A stretch of 64,000 nt of DNA from Leptodontidium sp. MPI-SDFR-AT-0119 (GCA_020726505.1 JAHLEZ010000006.1:1240001-1304000); one strand, 5' to 3'; shown: positions 11,801 through 27,838, counted from the stretch's first letter. Translations and numbers: made by a program. The notes: generated from the letters alone by a model not told the origin.

Positions 11801-12843
11801 GATCGCTAAGGTCTTCTTGTATACCGTTTTGGAAGCTTGCCAGAGAGCACTAGTATTTCGAGATCCTTGCAAAACAAAGCTCCAATTTCAGTATTTTAAT
11901 AAGACTCTGGTCCTCAAGAGCAACTCACTGCAGATGTGTTGAAGATTTCTTTGGTTTTGTTGGTGTGTCTGATGATTCCAAAGCATTTACCATATTGATG
12001 ATGGTCTCCTGGCTTGGCTATGGAGCTCTGGTACAAGCGTGAGGTGCATCATCCGACAGTCAGTTCTCGATGAGCAGGTGTTCTCAATGGTTTGTGATAC
12101 TTACAGATGGACTATGGACGTACACCCGTTGCGGGTGTCACAAAATCTACGTCAAAGTCTTTTAAAATTCGGCCCAGGCTCTACTTTAGGTGACACAAGT
12201 ATAAACTTTGCAAATACCCCTGGAATTCATCCCCTCGTTGACTCTCTGCTTTGGGCGTATATCTTGCCAGTTAGCCAGATGACCCCATCATAACCCGGCT
12301 CTTGGGTTTGCTCTTCAGCCAAGCTGGATCTTGGACTGTGCCTTGTCGCACAAGATCTCGAACCACAGCGCTAGAAATCAGCATCGACCCCATGAACGGT
12401 CCAAGGAGATATCTCCGCCTACCTCCTTTTCATGCCGGGCTGAGAATATCAAGGGTTATTCATTGCTTTTCAATTCGGACGAAGATCAAGTGATGGATTA
12501 AGGTGGTGATAGTGGTGCGATATCTACCCACCATCAACACGTCGTCGCTTACAACGCTAAACAGAATGATTCAGTCAGTACACTTATCTATTTCAGCCCT
12601 TGGAGACTTGCGCGAAGTCAAATTGAGAGGGAGTTGCGAGGAGTGAAGCTATCGTGATGGCTGGGCAGCGACGACGGTGGCAGAGCAGGAAGGGGCAAGG
12701 GATTACTCCAGCAAATATATATTCCCGTCCAATCCTAACCCATTCTTCCCTCTCCATCACCACTGCACAATTTTGGATTTGCATACAACACTTCTCTCCA
12801 TACAGCAATTGCCATCATACCACAAACCAATCCTCTATCCGCC
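8869..12843. other. Gene-poor region, about 4 kb
   Basis: The left part should be the GH45 promoter and the right part the promoter of the alpha/beta hydrolase. Between them are only short, unrelated open frames on both strands. One minus-strand frame (11346-11086) has a plausible acceptor and protein-like composition and is listed separately. No transposon ends, tRNA or tandem repeats were recognised. A small inverted repeat (CCGAAGTC/GACTTCGG, about 11579-11625) may be chance. Confidence 0.55.
11086..11346 (-). pseudogene. Possible gene remnant or terminal exon
   Basis: After a TGATAG acceptor-like sequence, a minus-strand frame of about 86 codons runs to a stop (KAAWHTSSLEDIEVYPCYT, then DLKDLNEGNGLYQSHELVLL, to NLSENILQFFKC). 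The composition looks like a folded protein, but no upstream exon or start could be joined to it. The frame just after it in another phase reads ILQVLIQNEIF, so a frameshift or a decayed gene is possible. I recognise no family. Confidence 0.18.
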
Positions 12844-14256
12844 ATGGTTCTCCTCATGCACTTCATTCCGGCCCTGGCTTTTGTCGTTTTAGGCATCACC
12901 TCTCCCGCAACCTCATCTCCTTTGGAGAAGCGCGGACCATCTTGCCAGGAAATCGTCATTCCAGTCACAATAGATGCTCAGAATGCTGTGAGTACCCACA
13001 TCAGTCAGCGACTTGAAGTGCCATCTCAAACATTTTCTGCGAGTCATCACTAACCAAAAGAATTCTCAGATCATCCATCCAACCATCGACTTTGGCTCCC
13101 TATTCGGTCTTCTCTCAAGTGTTATCACCCTCATATTTTCTGTGCCTGTCCGTGACGATTACAACATTGCTGGCCGCTACTGCGAACCAAAGGTCGATAT
13201 CCCATCCAGAAGAAACACTCTCCAACTACTTGCACACCCGGCAACATACGACCGCAACTATGTAAGCACCCTATTCATACCAAGCACATGCCGTGATCGG
13301 CATCATCCTGTAGATTTCATACTGACTTTTTAAGTGGTCCGGAGGCGGTTACCCAGGATTCGGCTACGATGGAGACCGATACAGTTGGGTCTCGTACGCT
13401 TCCAGACAAGGATATCCTACATTTGCCTTCGACCGTTTGGGTAATGGGAATTCGAGCAAGCCCGATGGCGTTGCCGTTGTCCAGATGCCAGCTCAAGCCG
13501 CAACCGTGCATGAAATTATCAAGCTTGCTCGTGCTGGTCCGGCGGGCAATTCACCATTCCCACGAGCATTCAACAAGATCATCCATGTCGGTTGCAGCAT
13601 GGGTTCTCTGATGGCCAATGTTCTCAACGTCGAGTACCCGACAGATGTGGATGCCACTATTCTCACGGGCTTCAGTAAACAGGTGTGCTTAATCCAGATC
13701 CCTTCCTTTCACCCTCGCTTGGCGAGTATTCTGCTGAACCAATGTCTAGTGGGTGACTGTGATCCCGGGTTTTACACTTACCGCTGGCCTGTTGCCCGCG
13801 CAGCTCGTTCAGCCCAGTCATTCGCTACTTCTCGGATATCTCCAAGCAAGTTCGGAGTCAGGCGTTGAGTATCTTCTCTTCTACGGTCCTCCAGGAGTCA
13901 ACTATGATCCTGCTTTCATCCATCAAGACTATGAGAAGAGAGATACCCTCACTGTTGGAGAAGCCGCCTCCAGTGCTTTGATCCCGACGGCTCACCGATA
14001 CACGGGTTCGGTCTTCGTTATGACCGGACAACAAGACGTCGTCTTCTGTGGATCCTTTGGTTTCCAAGGAGGCGGACCAGGAAACTGCGGTGTAGGAGCA
14101 TACAGCATACTTGCACAGACTCAGACATTGTATCCTCATGCCAGTAACTACTCCTGGTATGCTGTCCCAAATTCTGGTCATTGCTGGGAACACCAGTATT
14201 CAGCTCAAGGAGGGTTCGAGATTGCTCACGACTGGTTGGCTGGTCGTGGATATTAG
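12844..14256 (+). CDS. Secreted alpha/beta hydrolase
   Basis: Exons 12844-12987, 13070-13261, 13335-13682 and 13750-14256, all in phase 0, give 396 residues. A hydrophobic signal peptide (about residues 1-25, MVLLMHFIPALAFVVLGI) is followed by an alpha/beta hydrolase fold. Serine of the nucleophile elbow GCSMGS lies near residue 200. The likely catalytic Asp is in MTGQQDVVF (about 324) and the His in NSGHCWEH (about 372), in the right order for a Ser-Asp-His triad. FAFDRLGNGNSS is the conserved strand-loop before the elbow. The substrate is unknown: esterase, lipase or peptidase-like activity outside the cell is possible. Several cysteines (for example CGSFGF and GNCG) suit an extracellular protein. 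Confidence 0.85.
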
Positions 14257-17329
<3,073 letters not shown>

Positions 17330-18681
17330 GTCATTGTTGACGACTCGTGGATATATCTCCAGGATGTCTTCCTGTTTGATGTGAGGAGTCGGAGAGCGAG
17401 GTTTATAGATTGTTATCAGCTTAGAAGTTTGGCGAATAGAGCTCCACTCACCGTTCCTTGTTTGGACCCATCGCTTCGCTTCGTCTGTTGACATTCCACC
17501 ATCCCCTGAATCTAGAACCACCTAGCCCAACTGAGGCTACAGCTAACGGACCCCTGAAATGAGCCGAGTAAGACACTCTATTTTAAGAACCTACCCATGT
17601 TCAAAAGAGTAGATGGTGCCCTTCCAGTCTTGTCTTCTCGTATACGTGACTTTTCTCAAAATATTTTTCTCCACTTGACATATTGATTATCTGGCTTGCT
17701 TGATATGCAATTGATATGTTTTTGCGACTGTCTGGGAGGGAAATGCAGATTTGCTCAGGAAGTGTGCTGTACTCAGTTCTTGTAGCGAGTTTCTGTTGAT
17801 ACTGGATTGTGATATGACGAGCTTGTATGTCAGGATAGGATCTATGAGGATGGTCATTTTTCTGTTAAAAAAGTGAGTGCTTTGAACTAAGGATGACGTG
17901 TAACTATGTCATGTCTCCTGCAAGAATGGTCACACCATAGCCCAGCATAGCTTTTGGTAGCTTTTGGCATCACTAAAATTGAATATTTGTCCTAGGGGAT
18001 AAGCAATGAGGTCCGATTTTGCGGCAACCATCCGCGTCGGAGATGTTGTAGATGACTCTTGAATTCCATAATACTCAAAAACTCCCATATCACCGTCTCA
18101 ACTCACAGAATTGCAAATCACATTTTATACCAAGCAAGACGGAAGTAAGTATAAATTTCAAAATCTATACAATGAATGCCTTTCCATTTATGCAGCCGCG
18201 CAATTCTACCAACTCCATCCCGTTTACACCCCCCCAAAAAAACACTCGCAAAAGTACACGCGCAACATGACAAAGGAAAAGCCTTCTCTATCCCTGCCCG
18301 TTTGTTGTGTGTTTGTGATCCGCTATAACTCGCAACGAAAAAGAAAATGCAAAGAACCACAGGAAGAAGTGAAGCAAAGAAATGAAAAGAACTATAAACA
18401 ACGGAACAGGGTGAGCTCCTTCCCAGCAAACCGAAAAGTAGTCGCTCACTTCCATGTGTTTTCTCTATTACAAAATTGCTAATTGTGTCAGTGGTCATTT
18501 CCGTGGTTGTTTTTTTCCCTCGCCGCTAAAGACTCGCTTTCATCCTCGTCAGACAGACCGACAGATAGTCAGATAGAACCTGCAAGGTGTCCTCATTCAC
18601 AAACAAAAGAAAGTCTGGTTGTGTTCTTTGTAGCGTTCTTCCTTTTTGGAGAACGGTAGGGTGTACGCAAAGCAAGTCCCG
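17330..18681. other. Convergent intergenic region, 1.35 kb
   Basis: It lies between the ends of the GH13 gene (plus) and the MOSC gene (minus). The right half is AT-rich with A/C runs and probably contains the MOSC 3' untranslated region. Short frames here show no family resemblance. Confidence 0.55.
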
Positions 18682-20101
18682 TTATTGCTTAATGTACTCA
18701 TGATCTCCAACTTCAAGGACTGTAATCTCATCTCCAACACGTAGACTGCTCTCCTTGGCAATGGGCACCATTTGCATGCCTAAGCATCCGACATTTGGCC
18801 CAGTACCGGCGTCCACGGCACGGAAACTTCGTAGAGTTTGATCGGGCTCGCTGGGGTGTCTCTCGCCTGTAACCTGGTCTACGTTTGGCATCTTGCAGCG
18901 GGCAGTCCGGCATGATACATCATATTCGTAGTAACCGATCTTGATTCTCCGCCAGGTATCCTCGTGGTAGGCATCTGGACCAGTGATAATCAAATTGGCG
19001 CGGAATCGAGCAGCGGAGAGACGTGGGGCGCCCTTGACTTTAGGCATTTGGCGTTCGACATCGCGGACACTGGCAAGATTGATCAGGTGGAGGGGGTACT
19101 GTTGAGATTAGTATAGGACCAAAGCTGGAATGCAACCAACTTACAGCGTCTTGGAACCCGGTCACTGGCTGGTATCCTAACTCCTCCTTCTTGGGCGCAT
19201 TTCTGTGTACCTCCCGGAGCTTTGAATTGTCGATTCTGAAGAGTCCAAGCTTGTTGCTGATGCCAAGGTAGTATCTCAATTCGTCTGGGATTTCAATTTC
19301 TAAGTTCAGCGCTGTCACGGTTTCCTTCCAGATTGTCATCTTCTCATATGAGTAGCCAGCCTTCTCAATCTGCACGGGAGATGGATCGAATGGGATACGG
19401 AACTGCTTCTCTGGATATGTACCCTTGACAGAAGCGCCCCATTTCGCCATGATACCTCTCCAGCCAGCCTCTTGGTATGGGAAGCTCAGAATTATGACTC
19501 CACCAGACTCAACATCCTCAGCATGTGGGGTGTATGTATCCACAGACTGATCAGGAACCCACATCTCAGTTCGCAATTTAGCCAACAAAGGGAACTGTCT
19601 CTGCGTGATGAACTCCCACTTGTGTGCTGCCTTTTCCTTCTCGGGCGTGGCGGCGTTGACGGGAAAGGGGCTCTTGAGTTGAGCAAATGTGAATTGACGA
19701 TCGTACTCCATGCCAGTCGCAATCACGGATCCTCGATTCAGCTCTACACCTCTGCAGCTCTTCACGGGGTAGATCCACAAGCTCTTCAACCGCCACCACT
19801 CTGCCGACGTCTCCTCAGTAGACGGTGGTCGTCCTTCTGAGAACTTCCTGTCGAACTCATTGAGCAAATTCGACTCAATTTTCAGGCCCAGCTTTCTGCA
19901 TCCCTTGGGTTCCTCAGCACGCAGCCTGGCCTGCTCTCGCTCGTAGAATATCAGGGCGATTATGGGAGGTATGCAGATGGCAAGGACTGTCAGGACGTAG
20001 GTTTGCGTAGAGATCACAGGGATCTGGTCGAGCAATTGTTCGGAGTATGTTTCGTAGTAGTCTTCGAGGAGCTCTCGGTATTGTTCTATGAGGGCTGACA
20101 T
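18682..20101 (-). CDS. Membrane-anchored MOSC-domain protein (mARC-like)
   Basis: Exons 20101-19145 and 19098-18682 give 457 residues. An N-terminal membrane segment (about residues 35-52, YVLTVLAICIPPIIALIFY) is followed by the MOSC N-terminal beta-barrel domain (SLWIYPVKSCRGVEL). The MOSC domain includes PRLSAARFRANLIITG, the Cys-bearing CRTARCKMPNVDQVTGE, and SLRVGDEITVLE at the end. MOSC domains bind the molybdenum cofactor. The animal mARC proteins share this barrel-plus-MOSC order and an N-terminal anchor in the outer mitochondrial membrane, and reduce N-hydroxylated compounds. The start is taken at MSALIEQY; an in-frame ATG 12 codons upstream (20137) would add a His-rich stub. Location (mitochondrion or ER) is inferred only from the anchor. 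Confidence 0.88.
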
Positions 20102-20870
20102 GTTATGATGATGTGTGTGAGGAAACAAAGGCACCAAAAAGTGCTGTCTATCTGCTGAAGTGGCAAGAAATGTTAGCCTCCTTTCTTTTGTCTCAACTGG
20201 GCGGGCGGGCCTGAACGTACCAAACGATGTACATGAAGTAGATGCAAAGGAGCGTAAGAAGAGAAAGGGAATATTAGAGAAGAAGAGTGAGAGTAAGAGA
20301 ACAAGCAGAAATCAGGACACGAGACCCCACGTTGTGACGTCCTTTCCTGGTGGTGAAGAAGGGGATGGGCGAATTGAGGTGAAGAGAGGTGATGTGAGGT
20401 GAGGCGGTTGTCGTGTAGTGCATGCAGTCTTGTCGCAGTTCCAGGAATATTTGGAAAGGCAAGGGACGGATTACGACCAGGGTAGGGCGTGCAGGGCACG
20501 GAAAGCGAGCAGGGTAGACTGATCCTCGTTACCCTCTTTAGGATAGGGGGCAGTTAGCCGTCTGTAAATTTAGTTCCCGACAACCCAGGAAGACGGGCAG
20601 AACAACTAATAAAGACAACCACCGGAACCAGGCCTTGCCTCTTGGCTAACAACACCAACCGACTAGCAAGATTCGACAGAGAGGCAGAGAGGTTAGTGAT
20701 GAGCCACGGTACAGTAGGTGCTGAGCTGAACAGGGGAAGCAGACAGAGGTGGCAGAGGCAGAGTCAGAGGCAGAGGAACGCAGGCAGGCTAACTATGGCT
20801 ACGTGATGCAAGAAAATCAGATGGACTTGGATTTGAACCAAGGAAGGAGGACCACGACCAAGGAAAGAGG

Positions 20871-20889
20871 CGTCCGTCCGTCCGTCCGT
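20871..20889. repeat. CGTC/CCGT microsatellite
   Basis: Almost five tandem CGTC units. Confidence 0.8.
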
Positions 20890-21679
20890 TCTGTGCAGCT
20901 TAGCCTGAGCAATCAATGAGCAGTGCCAATTGCAGTCAGTCACTATCGCCCAACGAAGAAATCATCTCGGCAGGCTTCAATGACCCAGCAGAAGAGAGGC
21001 AACCAAGAGGAAGGACAGCCGCTTCATTTCTGCGTACTGGATTAAGACGACAACGCGCGCATTTTGGATCTTCCAACGCGAACGACCGCACCAAATACGA
21101 CCGATACGTTATGTATGTATGGTACGAGTCGAGTACGCCGAACAATACCCCCCTCCTCGATCCCAATTGCACTGGAGACATGGCTATGAGCCGGAAACAC
21201 ACACGCGCGCGTTCTCGATTTTAGGGGTCTCACACCCATCATCGATCCCTGGCTTGTGGTCCAGGGGAGGGTGTGGACCCTGGAGTCCCTGGAGGACCCT
21301 GGCTGCAGATGCTGCAGATGCAATTCAGTCTTTCTCCACGGCTCTAAAACCCGCTGGCCACTCATGGCTGCTCCAAGATTGCCAAAAGTCTGGCTAACTA
21401 ACCACTCTGGAACTCACTAACCAGCAACCACCAACCGGCCTGTCATCTATGGCCGGCTATTACCACTAGGTCACTTGGGACGAATACTTTGTGGCGCAGC
21501 CCGGACCAATCTCTTCCTTTCTCCTCTTGCACTTGAACTTGCTCTTGCTCTTGCGCTTGCAACTTCGTCGTTGTGTGGAAAGCCACTTCCGTGATGATAG
21601 CCAGTGAGAGAAGAGAGGGTGTCGCCTTTTGTCCTTTTCGATGGCAAGAGGGTGGGGAAAGATGATTCCAGCCTTCAGC

Positions 21680-21701
21680 GGGGGGGGGGGGGGGGGGGGG
21701 G
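21680..21701. repeat. Poly-G tract of 22 bases
   Basis: An uninterrupted run of 22 G on the plus strand, flanked by CAGC and AGAC. Such runs can fold into G-quadruplexes and are prone to slippage. The exact length depends on assembly quality. Confidence 0.85.
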
Positions 21702-22888
21702 AGACCTTGGCGCTTTGGAGAATGGGCTGAAAAAAGAACGGCGGATTCCTAGTCACGATGTCTTGGGCCTCAAGCAATTAATCAACTCGAGAGTTTTACA
21801 GGTTGGTGGCTTGAAATTCCAAGTGGGGTTATTTACAGATGTTTCGGTTTCTTCTTCTTACTCGTATGTACAAAAACAGCACAGCGTTTACGATATACGA
21901 CGAACGAAACCGACGTTCAAATAAACTAAATAAACAGAAGCGGACAAACGAGTGGCGATACGGAAGTACGACAAACGCGAGGCCGAAAACTAGGGAAAGC
22001 AAAAAGGGTGCCGAAGGACGAGCCCGTATCTAATCAAACGCCCACTCCCAAAGGCCCATTAGCCAAGCCAATATCACCCAATCTAACCCCCGAATTGCGT
22101 TTTCCATCTGTCGTCAATTCTGGCGAGAGAGAGAAACAAAAGGTCTCATAAAGCCACAACCTCATGTTGCCCACCACCACTTCTGCAAAATCGACGACGA
22201 CCTACCTCTTCCAACCCATCCCATCCTCACCTTCCAGAATGCGGCCCATCGTGCCCAAATCTCCGGAGATGGAGCCCGCCCCCTCTCCACTCATCGACAC
22301 AGTGGCACCCCTCCGTAAAAGCAACATGAGGGGTGTTTGTTTGACAACGAGCTTTATGAAAGATCTTTTGGCTCGTGATAGCGGTCTTAGCCAATAAAGT
22401 CTGTTTTAGGCTTGGTTGATGTGAGCTTCAGCCCCTGCATTCCAGTGTCTTGGGATGAGGGGGTTTCTAGAATGCCATGCTTTGCTTCAGTCGGGCGTTT
22501 TATGACTGTGCGACAAACTTGCCTTGCCCGTCTGAAGTTGTCGTCGATCTTGGGTTGCGACGATGACTGATTCGTGATCTTTGAAGTTGTGGATGTCACG
22601 CGTGATCAACAATTTCGTGACTTCTATTCTAATCGTCGTCGTCGTCAAAATGTTCATGTTCATTGCTCCATGTTCATACAATCATTAAGCCTGCCCCAGG
22701 TACTTATGTATGTGACATCGTCATACCCCCTATACCGAAACCTCCGATATGACATGACCACACCCTCCCAAGCCAGACCAAACCAAACCAAACTCCAACC
22801 ATAACCAGATAAAATGCCACGCAAACATAACATCACAGCGCATCGCATCAAACTCTCCACCATCCCCAGACAACAGCAATAGCAACGA

Positions 22889-25800
22889 TTACTTGTCGAA
22901 ATCCGCGGCAGTGAGCGCCTGAACGACCGAAGTACCTTCGGAGAACCTAGTCCTGAAGATGCGGTTCGCATTCTGAAACATGCCGTCCTTCAGACTGACA
23001 ACGATGAACTGGCTACCCTTGAAGCGGTTCTTGATGAGCCGTCCGATGTTTTGCGTGTGCGAGAGATCAAGAGCCGCATCCACCTCGTCCAGAATGTACA
23101 TCGGAGCCGGCTTGAACTGCAACAGCGCCATGATGAGTGATATGGCAATGAGGGACCGTTGACCTCCCGACAATTCCGTCAAACTCTGTTTCCAGACCTT
23201 GCCTGTTTGTTGAATTAGAGTTAGCGAGATTGCATTTTTCTAATTCAAGTGCTGCCGCCGGATACTTCGGGTTCAGGGATAGGGGGTTAACGAACCTAGT
23301 GACACTTTGACCTCCAGTCCTTCGTTTATCGTCTTGCCCTCGGGAGGATCGAGTTTAGCGAAACTGCCTGGGAGAAGCTCTGCAAAGATCTGGCCGAAGT
23401 CGCCGTTGACTTTAGACCAGGTCTCGTGTAGGGCCTTCTTCTTGTACTCGTCCAAGGTGACGATAGTCTCCTCGATCTTCTTCTTGTCCCTGATAACAGT
23501 CTTCATCATGTTCTTGAGGGCGACTTCCTTTTTCTCCACACTGTCGATCATGTTCATGACCTTGGGGTTGATCTTCTTCTTCATACCCTGGAATCGCTCT
23601 GTGAGGTTCCGGAGAGTTGCTTTACACTCGGCGATGTTCTGGCCCTTGAAGTCATACGGAGTTCCTGTTCGACCAAAATTGTCCTTCTCATCAGCAATCC
23701 ACTCATGTTCCTTCTCCATGTGGGCAACTGTCTGAACGGCAGCTTGCTGTTCTTTGTGGAACTTCTCAACCTGATGACCAAGCTTCTGCATCTCAAGTCC
23801 TTCCTCTGTGATTCGAGAGGATTTTGATCTGGAGGCTTCCTCCAGAGAGCGGAGTTCATCATCGAAACCAGTCAGTTTTGCACGTTCATCATTAAGATGT
23901 GCTTGGGCAATGTCGTGAGTATCCTAAATAGTCAGTATGATGCCCAGAAAGGTAGCGAAGGTACACACCTTCGCTTGAGCCTGCTCAGCTACAAGAGCAG
24001 CGATCTCCTCAGCATACCCATTCAACGTTACCTCAACCTCCTGGAGTTGCTCTTGGGCAGCAGCGAGATCACCGCCAACCTGCTCAGAGTCCAGCCTCGC
24101 GCCTTGAAGCTCCTTCTGCAAGACCTTAACTGATGCTGAGTTCTTGGTGAGTGCTTTCCGGAGCGAATCGAGAGAACTCTGAAGCTCCACAAGCTTTCCA
24201 TCCTTGTTGTTATCGAAGTCCTTCATGTCCTTCTCAATCCGCTTGATATCCTTGTTCGCCTCATCCTGACGCTTCTTGGCCTCTGTGAGATCCGTCTTCA
24301 GCTGAACAATGGATGCCTTCATGTTCTCAACCTCCTGGATGATGGAAGATGAAGAATTGCCTCCAATTTGCTCCTCGGTAAGCTTGATTTCGTGGGACTT
24401 GAGGTCGAGTTCCTGCTTGATCTTCTTTGCCTGGTCCAGCTTCTTCTTCTCTCGTGCCATCGTAGCTTGCAGCTCTGACAGGGTTCGTTCTTGGAGACCT
24501 AATTCCTTGGTGAGCTCGTTTAGCTTTTGAAGCGTAACTAAGACACCACTTGAATTGGGCGAGCTACCGCCGGAGAGAGTTCCGGATGGATCGTAAGAAT
24601 CTCCTTCCAACGTGATACTCTTCATTCGAACAGCGGGATCGAAAGTCACCCTCTTTGCGGTAGCTGCATCGGCGCAGATCAAGGTATTGCCAAAAACGTA
24701 GTCCATAGCCGTAGAGACCTCGTCATCGTAACCAATGAGTGACAACGCAAGATCGACCTTGCCTGGAGCAATTTTCTGTGCAGCTCCGATCTTCTCAGCA
24801 GAAGCTCTGAATGCGGCAATCTTGTTCAGAGGGATGATGGTGACTCGCTTTCGTAGCTTGCCTTTCTGGAGAAGCTGAGTACCAGTAACTTCAGTGTCGA
24901 CAACAACATTGTACAGACGACCTCCAGCACATATCTCAAGAGCAGTTCCGGCATCAGTTCGTTCTTTGTCAAGAGTAAACAAAGATGCAACTAATCCCTT
25001 GACTTTTGACCTATCGAAATTTGGCGTAGGATCAGCATAGTTGAAATCAATATTGGTAACCTTTCGCTTCAATCCATCGGACTGCTCACGAAGTTTCCGG
25101 ATAGTCTGTTGAAGAGTCGATTCCTGCTTGTACATGTCGTCCTCCTTTCCAGGCTCGAAACCCAGCTTGCCCAGTTCCTTTTCGAGTTTCTGAGCCTGTG
25201 ACCGAAGCCCTTCGAGATCATTGAGTAGACCGGCATTCTGATCCTTGGCTTTCTTCGCTCGAGGCTCTTCTTCCTTGATGCGTTTCTCAAGATGTGTCGT
25301 CTTCAGTTTGGCTTGCTCTTGCTCTGTCGACGCGGCACTGGCGCGATTCCGGGCATCTTGGAGTTGTCCCTGGTATCCGCTCTCCTGGCCTTCTTTGGAT
25401 GCAACACCTGTCTGGAGAGTTTGGAGAAGCTCTTCCTTGGTCTCAGCTTCCTGGCTTTGCTTTTCGAGTTCCTCCTTGGCTTTGTCATACTGAGCCTGAA
25501 GCTTCTCGTAGACTTTCGTCTTTTGTTTCAACAGAGCCTCGAGTTCCTTCACGTTTTTCTGGATGGTAGATTTTCGTTCCTTCTCTTCAGCCAAACTGGA
25601 TTTCTTGAGATCCGTAACAGTCGCCAGTCGAACCATCTCGTTGGAATGTTGCTTCACCTCCGCCTCGAGTGCTTGTGCTTTGCCTCCCTTCTTGAGCTCC
25701 TTCTCCCGCTGTGCCTTCACTTTTTTGACATCCTCGGCAAGGTACTCGATCTCATTCTTCAGCTTCACCGCATTCTCTTCCAGGTCTTTTTGCCGTTGTT

Positions 25801-26726
25801 TCTTCAGCTCGAGATCTCCCGCAGACTGCTTGAGCTTTTCCTGATGCTTAACATAGTCGTGTGCCACCACTACTCTCGTCAACCGTTCGAGATCATTCTG
25901 TGTTTGTTGAAAATCCAAGAAAGCTCGCTTTTCTGTCCGCAGCTTCTCCAACTTGGGCTCGATCTCATCCTTCAACAGTTCCGTGATCTCCGTAACCTTC
26001 ATCTCCTTCTTCGCCATGGTCTTGAAAGCCTTATCCCTCCGGTCCTCGAACATGCGCGTACCGGCCGCCTCCTCAATCATGGCTAGAATCTCGACCGCCT
26101 TCATGTTCAGAACCTTCGTGATGCGACCCTGCATAATGAGGAAATTGGGATTGTTGATGTTCAGTTGGACGGACTGGAAGAGGTTCTGGACTGTTTGCTG
26201 CTGGGCGCGGTGACCATTGATCAGGTATTTACTCGTCCCTCCCAGCACAATCTGTCGGGTGACGCTTATCTGAGCATATTCCTCGAATCCAATGGGGGAC
26301 TTCTTCTTGTCGCGGTTGTCGAAGACGATAGTTACGCTGGCCTTCGTTACTCCAGCTTGTCCACGCTTGTAAATGAGATCCTTTGGACAGAGGGTCAGCA
26401 TGCGACAACGCAGAAGGTGGGGAGTAAACATACCTGCAAATTCTGCGCGCGGACTGTTGTCATGTTCGTAATACCCAGAACAAAACATATTGAGTCCAGG
26501 ATATTGGACTTTCCACTTCCGTTCAGACCTGTAATCGAGTTGAAAGATTCATCCCTACGTTCCAGGGTCAGTTTGACTGTCAGAGAGGGGTGGTTGCTAT
26601 TGTTTATTTACCATCCTGAAATGACTGTTCGCACAGCGTACGATTTAAAGCCCTGTTGAAGTTAGCAGATGCTCTCGGTATATATCGGGAAGCATTTACG
26701 TCTATAATAACCTCCACGATCCTCAT
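22889..26726 (-). CDS. smc2: Condensin ATPase subunit SMC2
   Basis: Six exons: 26726-26700, 26652-26612, 26554-26434, 26380-23969, 23923-23296 and 23202-22889, giving 1180 residues, the usual SMC2 length. The protein starts [15 protein letters not shown]. It has a Walker A motif GLNGSGKS (about 32-39), a long coiled coil, the hinge near residues 510-680 ([15 protein letters not shown]), a second coiled coil, the ABC signature [10 protein letters not shown] and Walker [12 protein letters not shown] near the C-terminus. With SMC4 it forms the ATP-driven condensin core that compacts mitotic chromosomes. The first coding exon is only nine codons. It diverges from a thioesterase gene with 281 bp between start codons. 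Confidence 0.97.
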
Positions 26727-27007
26727 TTTGGCGGTATAGCGTTGCCGTTGTCGTTGGTGGTCGAATTTGTCGATTATTTTGGTTTTGCGCAACGCGAAGT
26801 AAACATTGGGACGCGCTGGGGTAGAGATGAGGCAGAAATATTTTCTAAGGCATTCATGCATAATCCAGACGGAAATTGGTGCGGGTGGAACGGGCCTCGG
26901 TACAACAGCGAGGCTCGGCAGGAGCTTACCGGCCTCTGTACCCCAGATTTCACATTCAAGATGTCTTCACTTCTTTGTCTAACTACCATCTCCATACCGA
27001 ACATATA
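26727..27007. promoter_or_regulatory. Bidirectional promoter of SMC2 and thioesterase genes
   Basis: The 281 bp between two divergent start codons must carry both promoters. Two ACGCG cores (about 26792-26796 and 26811-26815) resemble the core of MBF sites (ACGCGT), which drive S-phase genes in yeasts. Neither is a full ACGCGT, so this is suggestive only. Confidence 0.45.
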
Positions 27008-27838
27008 ATGGCTCCTTCGAAAACGAAAGTCTCCATGGCAGGGGTAGCAGAGGGAAAGGAATTGGTTGGAGTGCCTACTGGGGATGATGTTTCTGCGGAG
27101 GACAGGGTAAAGTCATTGTTCACTGGTTCGATGGGCCCTGATATCTATGATGTGAGTATTCGCGCTGAATGATTTTTGTGATTGTCTTGTTGGCTATTCT
27201 GCTTTATCTTGATACAATCGTTCTCTACTTGCGCTAAAAATGGTTAATTGGGAAAGTGGAATTGAGGCAATTGGTGTTGTCCTCAAATCGAGTACCAACA
27301 TCTCTGTTCCGTGCCATACTTCACCACCTTCTCTTTCACCTACTAGTGATCACTTATTCTTCTTCCCTTTCCATTGCTCATTCTTATCTCATTTAAGCCA
27401 TGCTCAATGTGAAGATTCTAACACCCACAGGGCTGGGCAGCGTCCCTCCTCCGCGACAACCTCGTCCTAGAATCCGCCTCCTCTAACCCAGGACGGACTG
27501 TATTCTCCTACACAGTGCAAGCCTCCCACTGCAACCGACTCGGCAACCTCCACGGCGGCTGCACATCCACAATCTTCGACATCTGCACCACCGCAGCACT
27601 CGCTCCCATTGCGCAACCGGGCTTCTGGGCATTCGCAGGTGTGTCCAGGACGTTGAATGTTACCTATATCAGACCGGTGCCGTTGGGTGAGAAGGTCCTG
27701 ATTGAGAGTGAGGTTGTGCATGCTGGCAAGAGGCTGTGTAGTCTGACGGGTGTTATTAAAAGGGCTAGTGATGGGGCGGTTTTGGCGACTTGTGAGCATG
27801 GGAAGGTTAGCATTGATCCGCCTGTGTCGAAGTTGTAG
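27008..27838 (+). CDS. PaaI/ACOT13-like hotdog thioesterase
   Basis: Exons 27008-27151 and 27431-27838 (both phase 0, 279-bp intron) give 183 residues. The hotdog core appears as SHCNRLGNLHGGCTSTIFD followed by LNVTYIRPVPLGEKVLIESE and GVIKRASDGAVLATCEHGK. The N-L-H-G-G turn is typical of the PaaI/4HBT acyl-CoA thioesterase group, which hydrolyses acyl-CoA to free acid and CoA. The first 40 residues are not conserved and show no clear targeting signal. The intron is longer than most here. Confidence 0.88.

Larger units (their letters stand above)
20102..22888. other. Intergenic region of 2.8 kb with simple repeats
   Basis: It contains the MOSC promoter and, on the right, the 3' flank of SMC2. 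There are short purine-rich GGCAGA/GAGGCAGA repeats around 20740-20775, a CCGT microsatellite and a long G homopolymer. No frame is convincing as a gene. Confidence 0.55.

Noticed and set aside
25292..26086. 264-codon plus-strand frame
   Set aside because: It lies entirely antisense to the coiled coil of SMC2. Leu/Phe-rich translation is the usual shadow of a Lys/Glu-rich coding strand.
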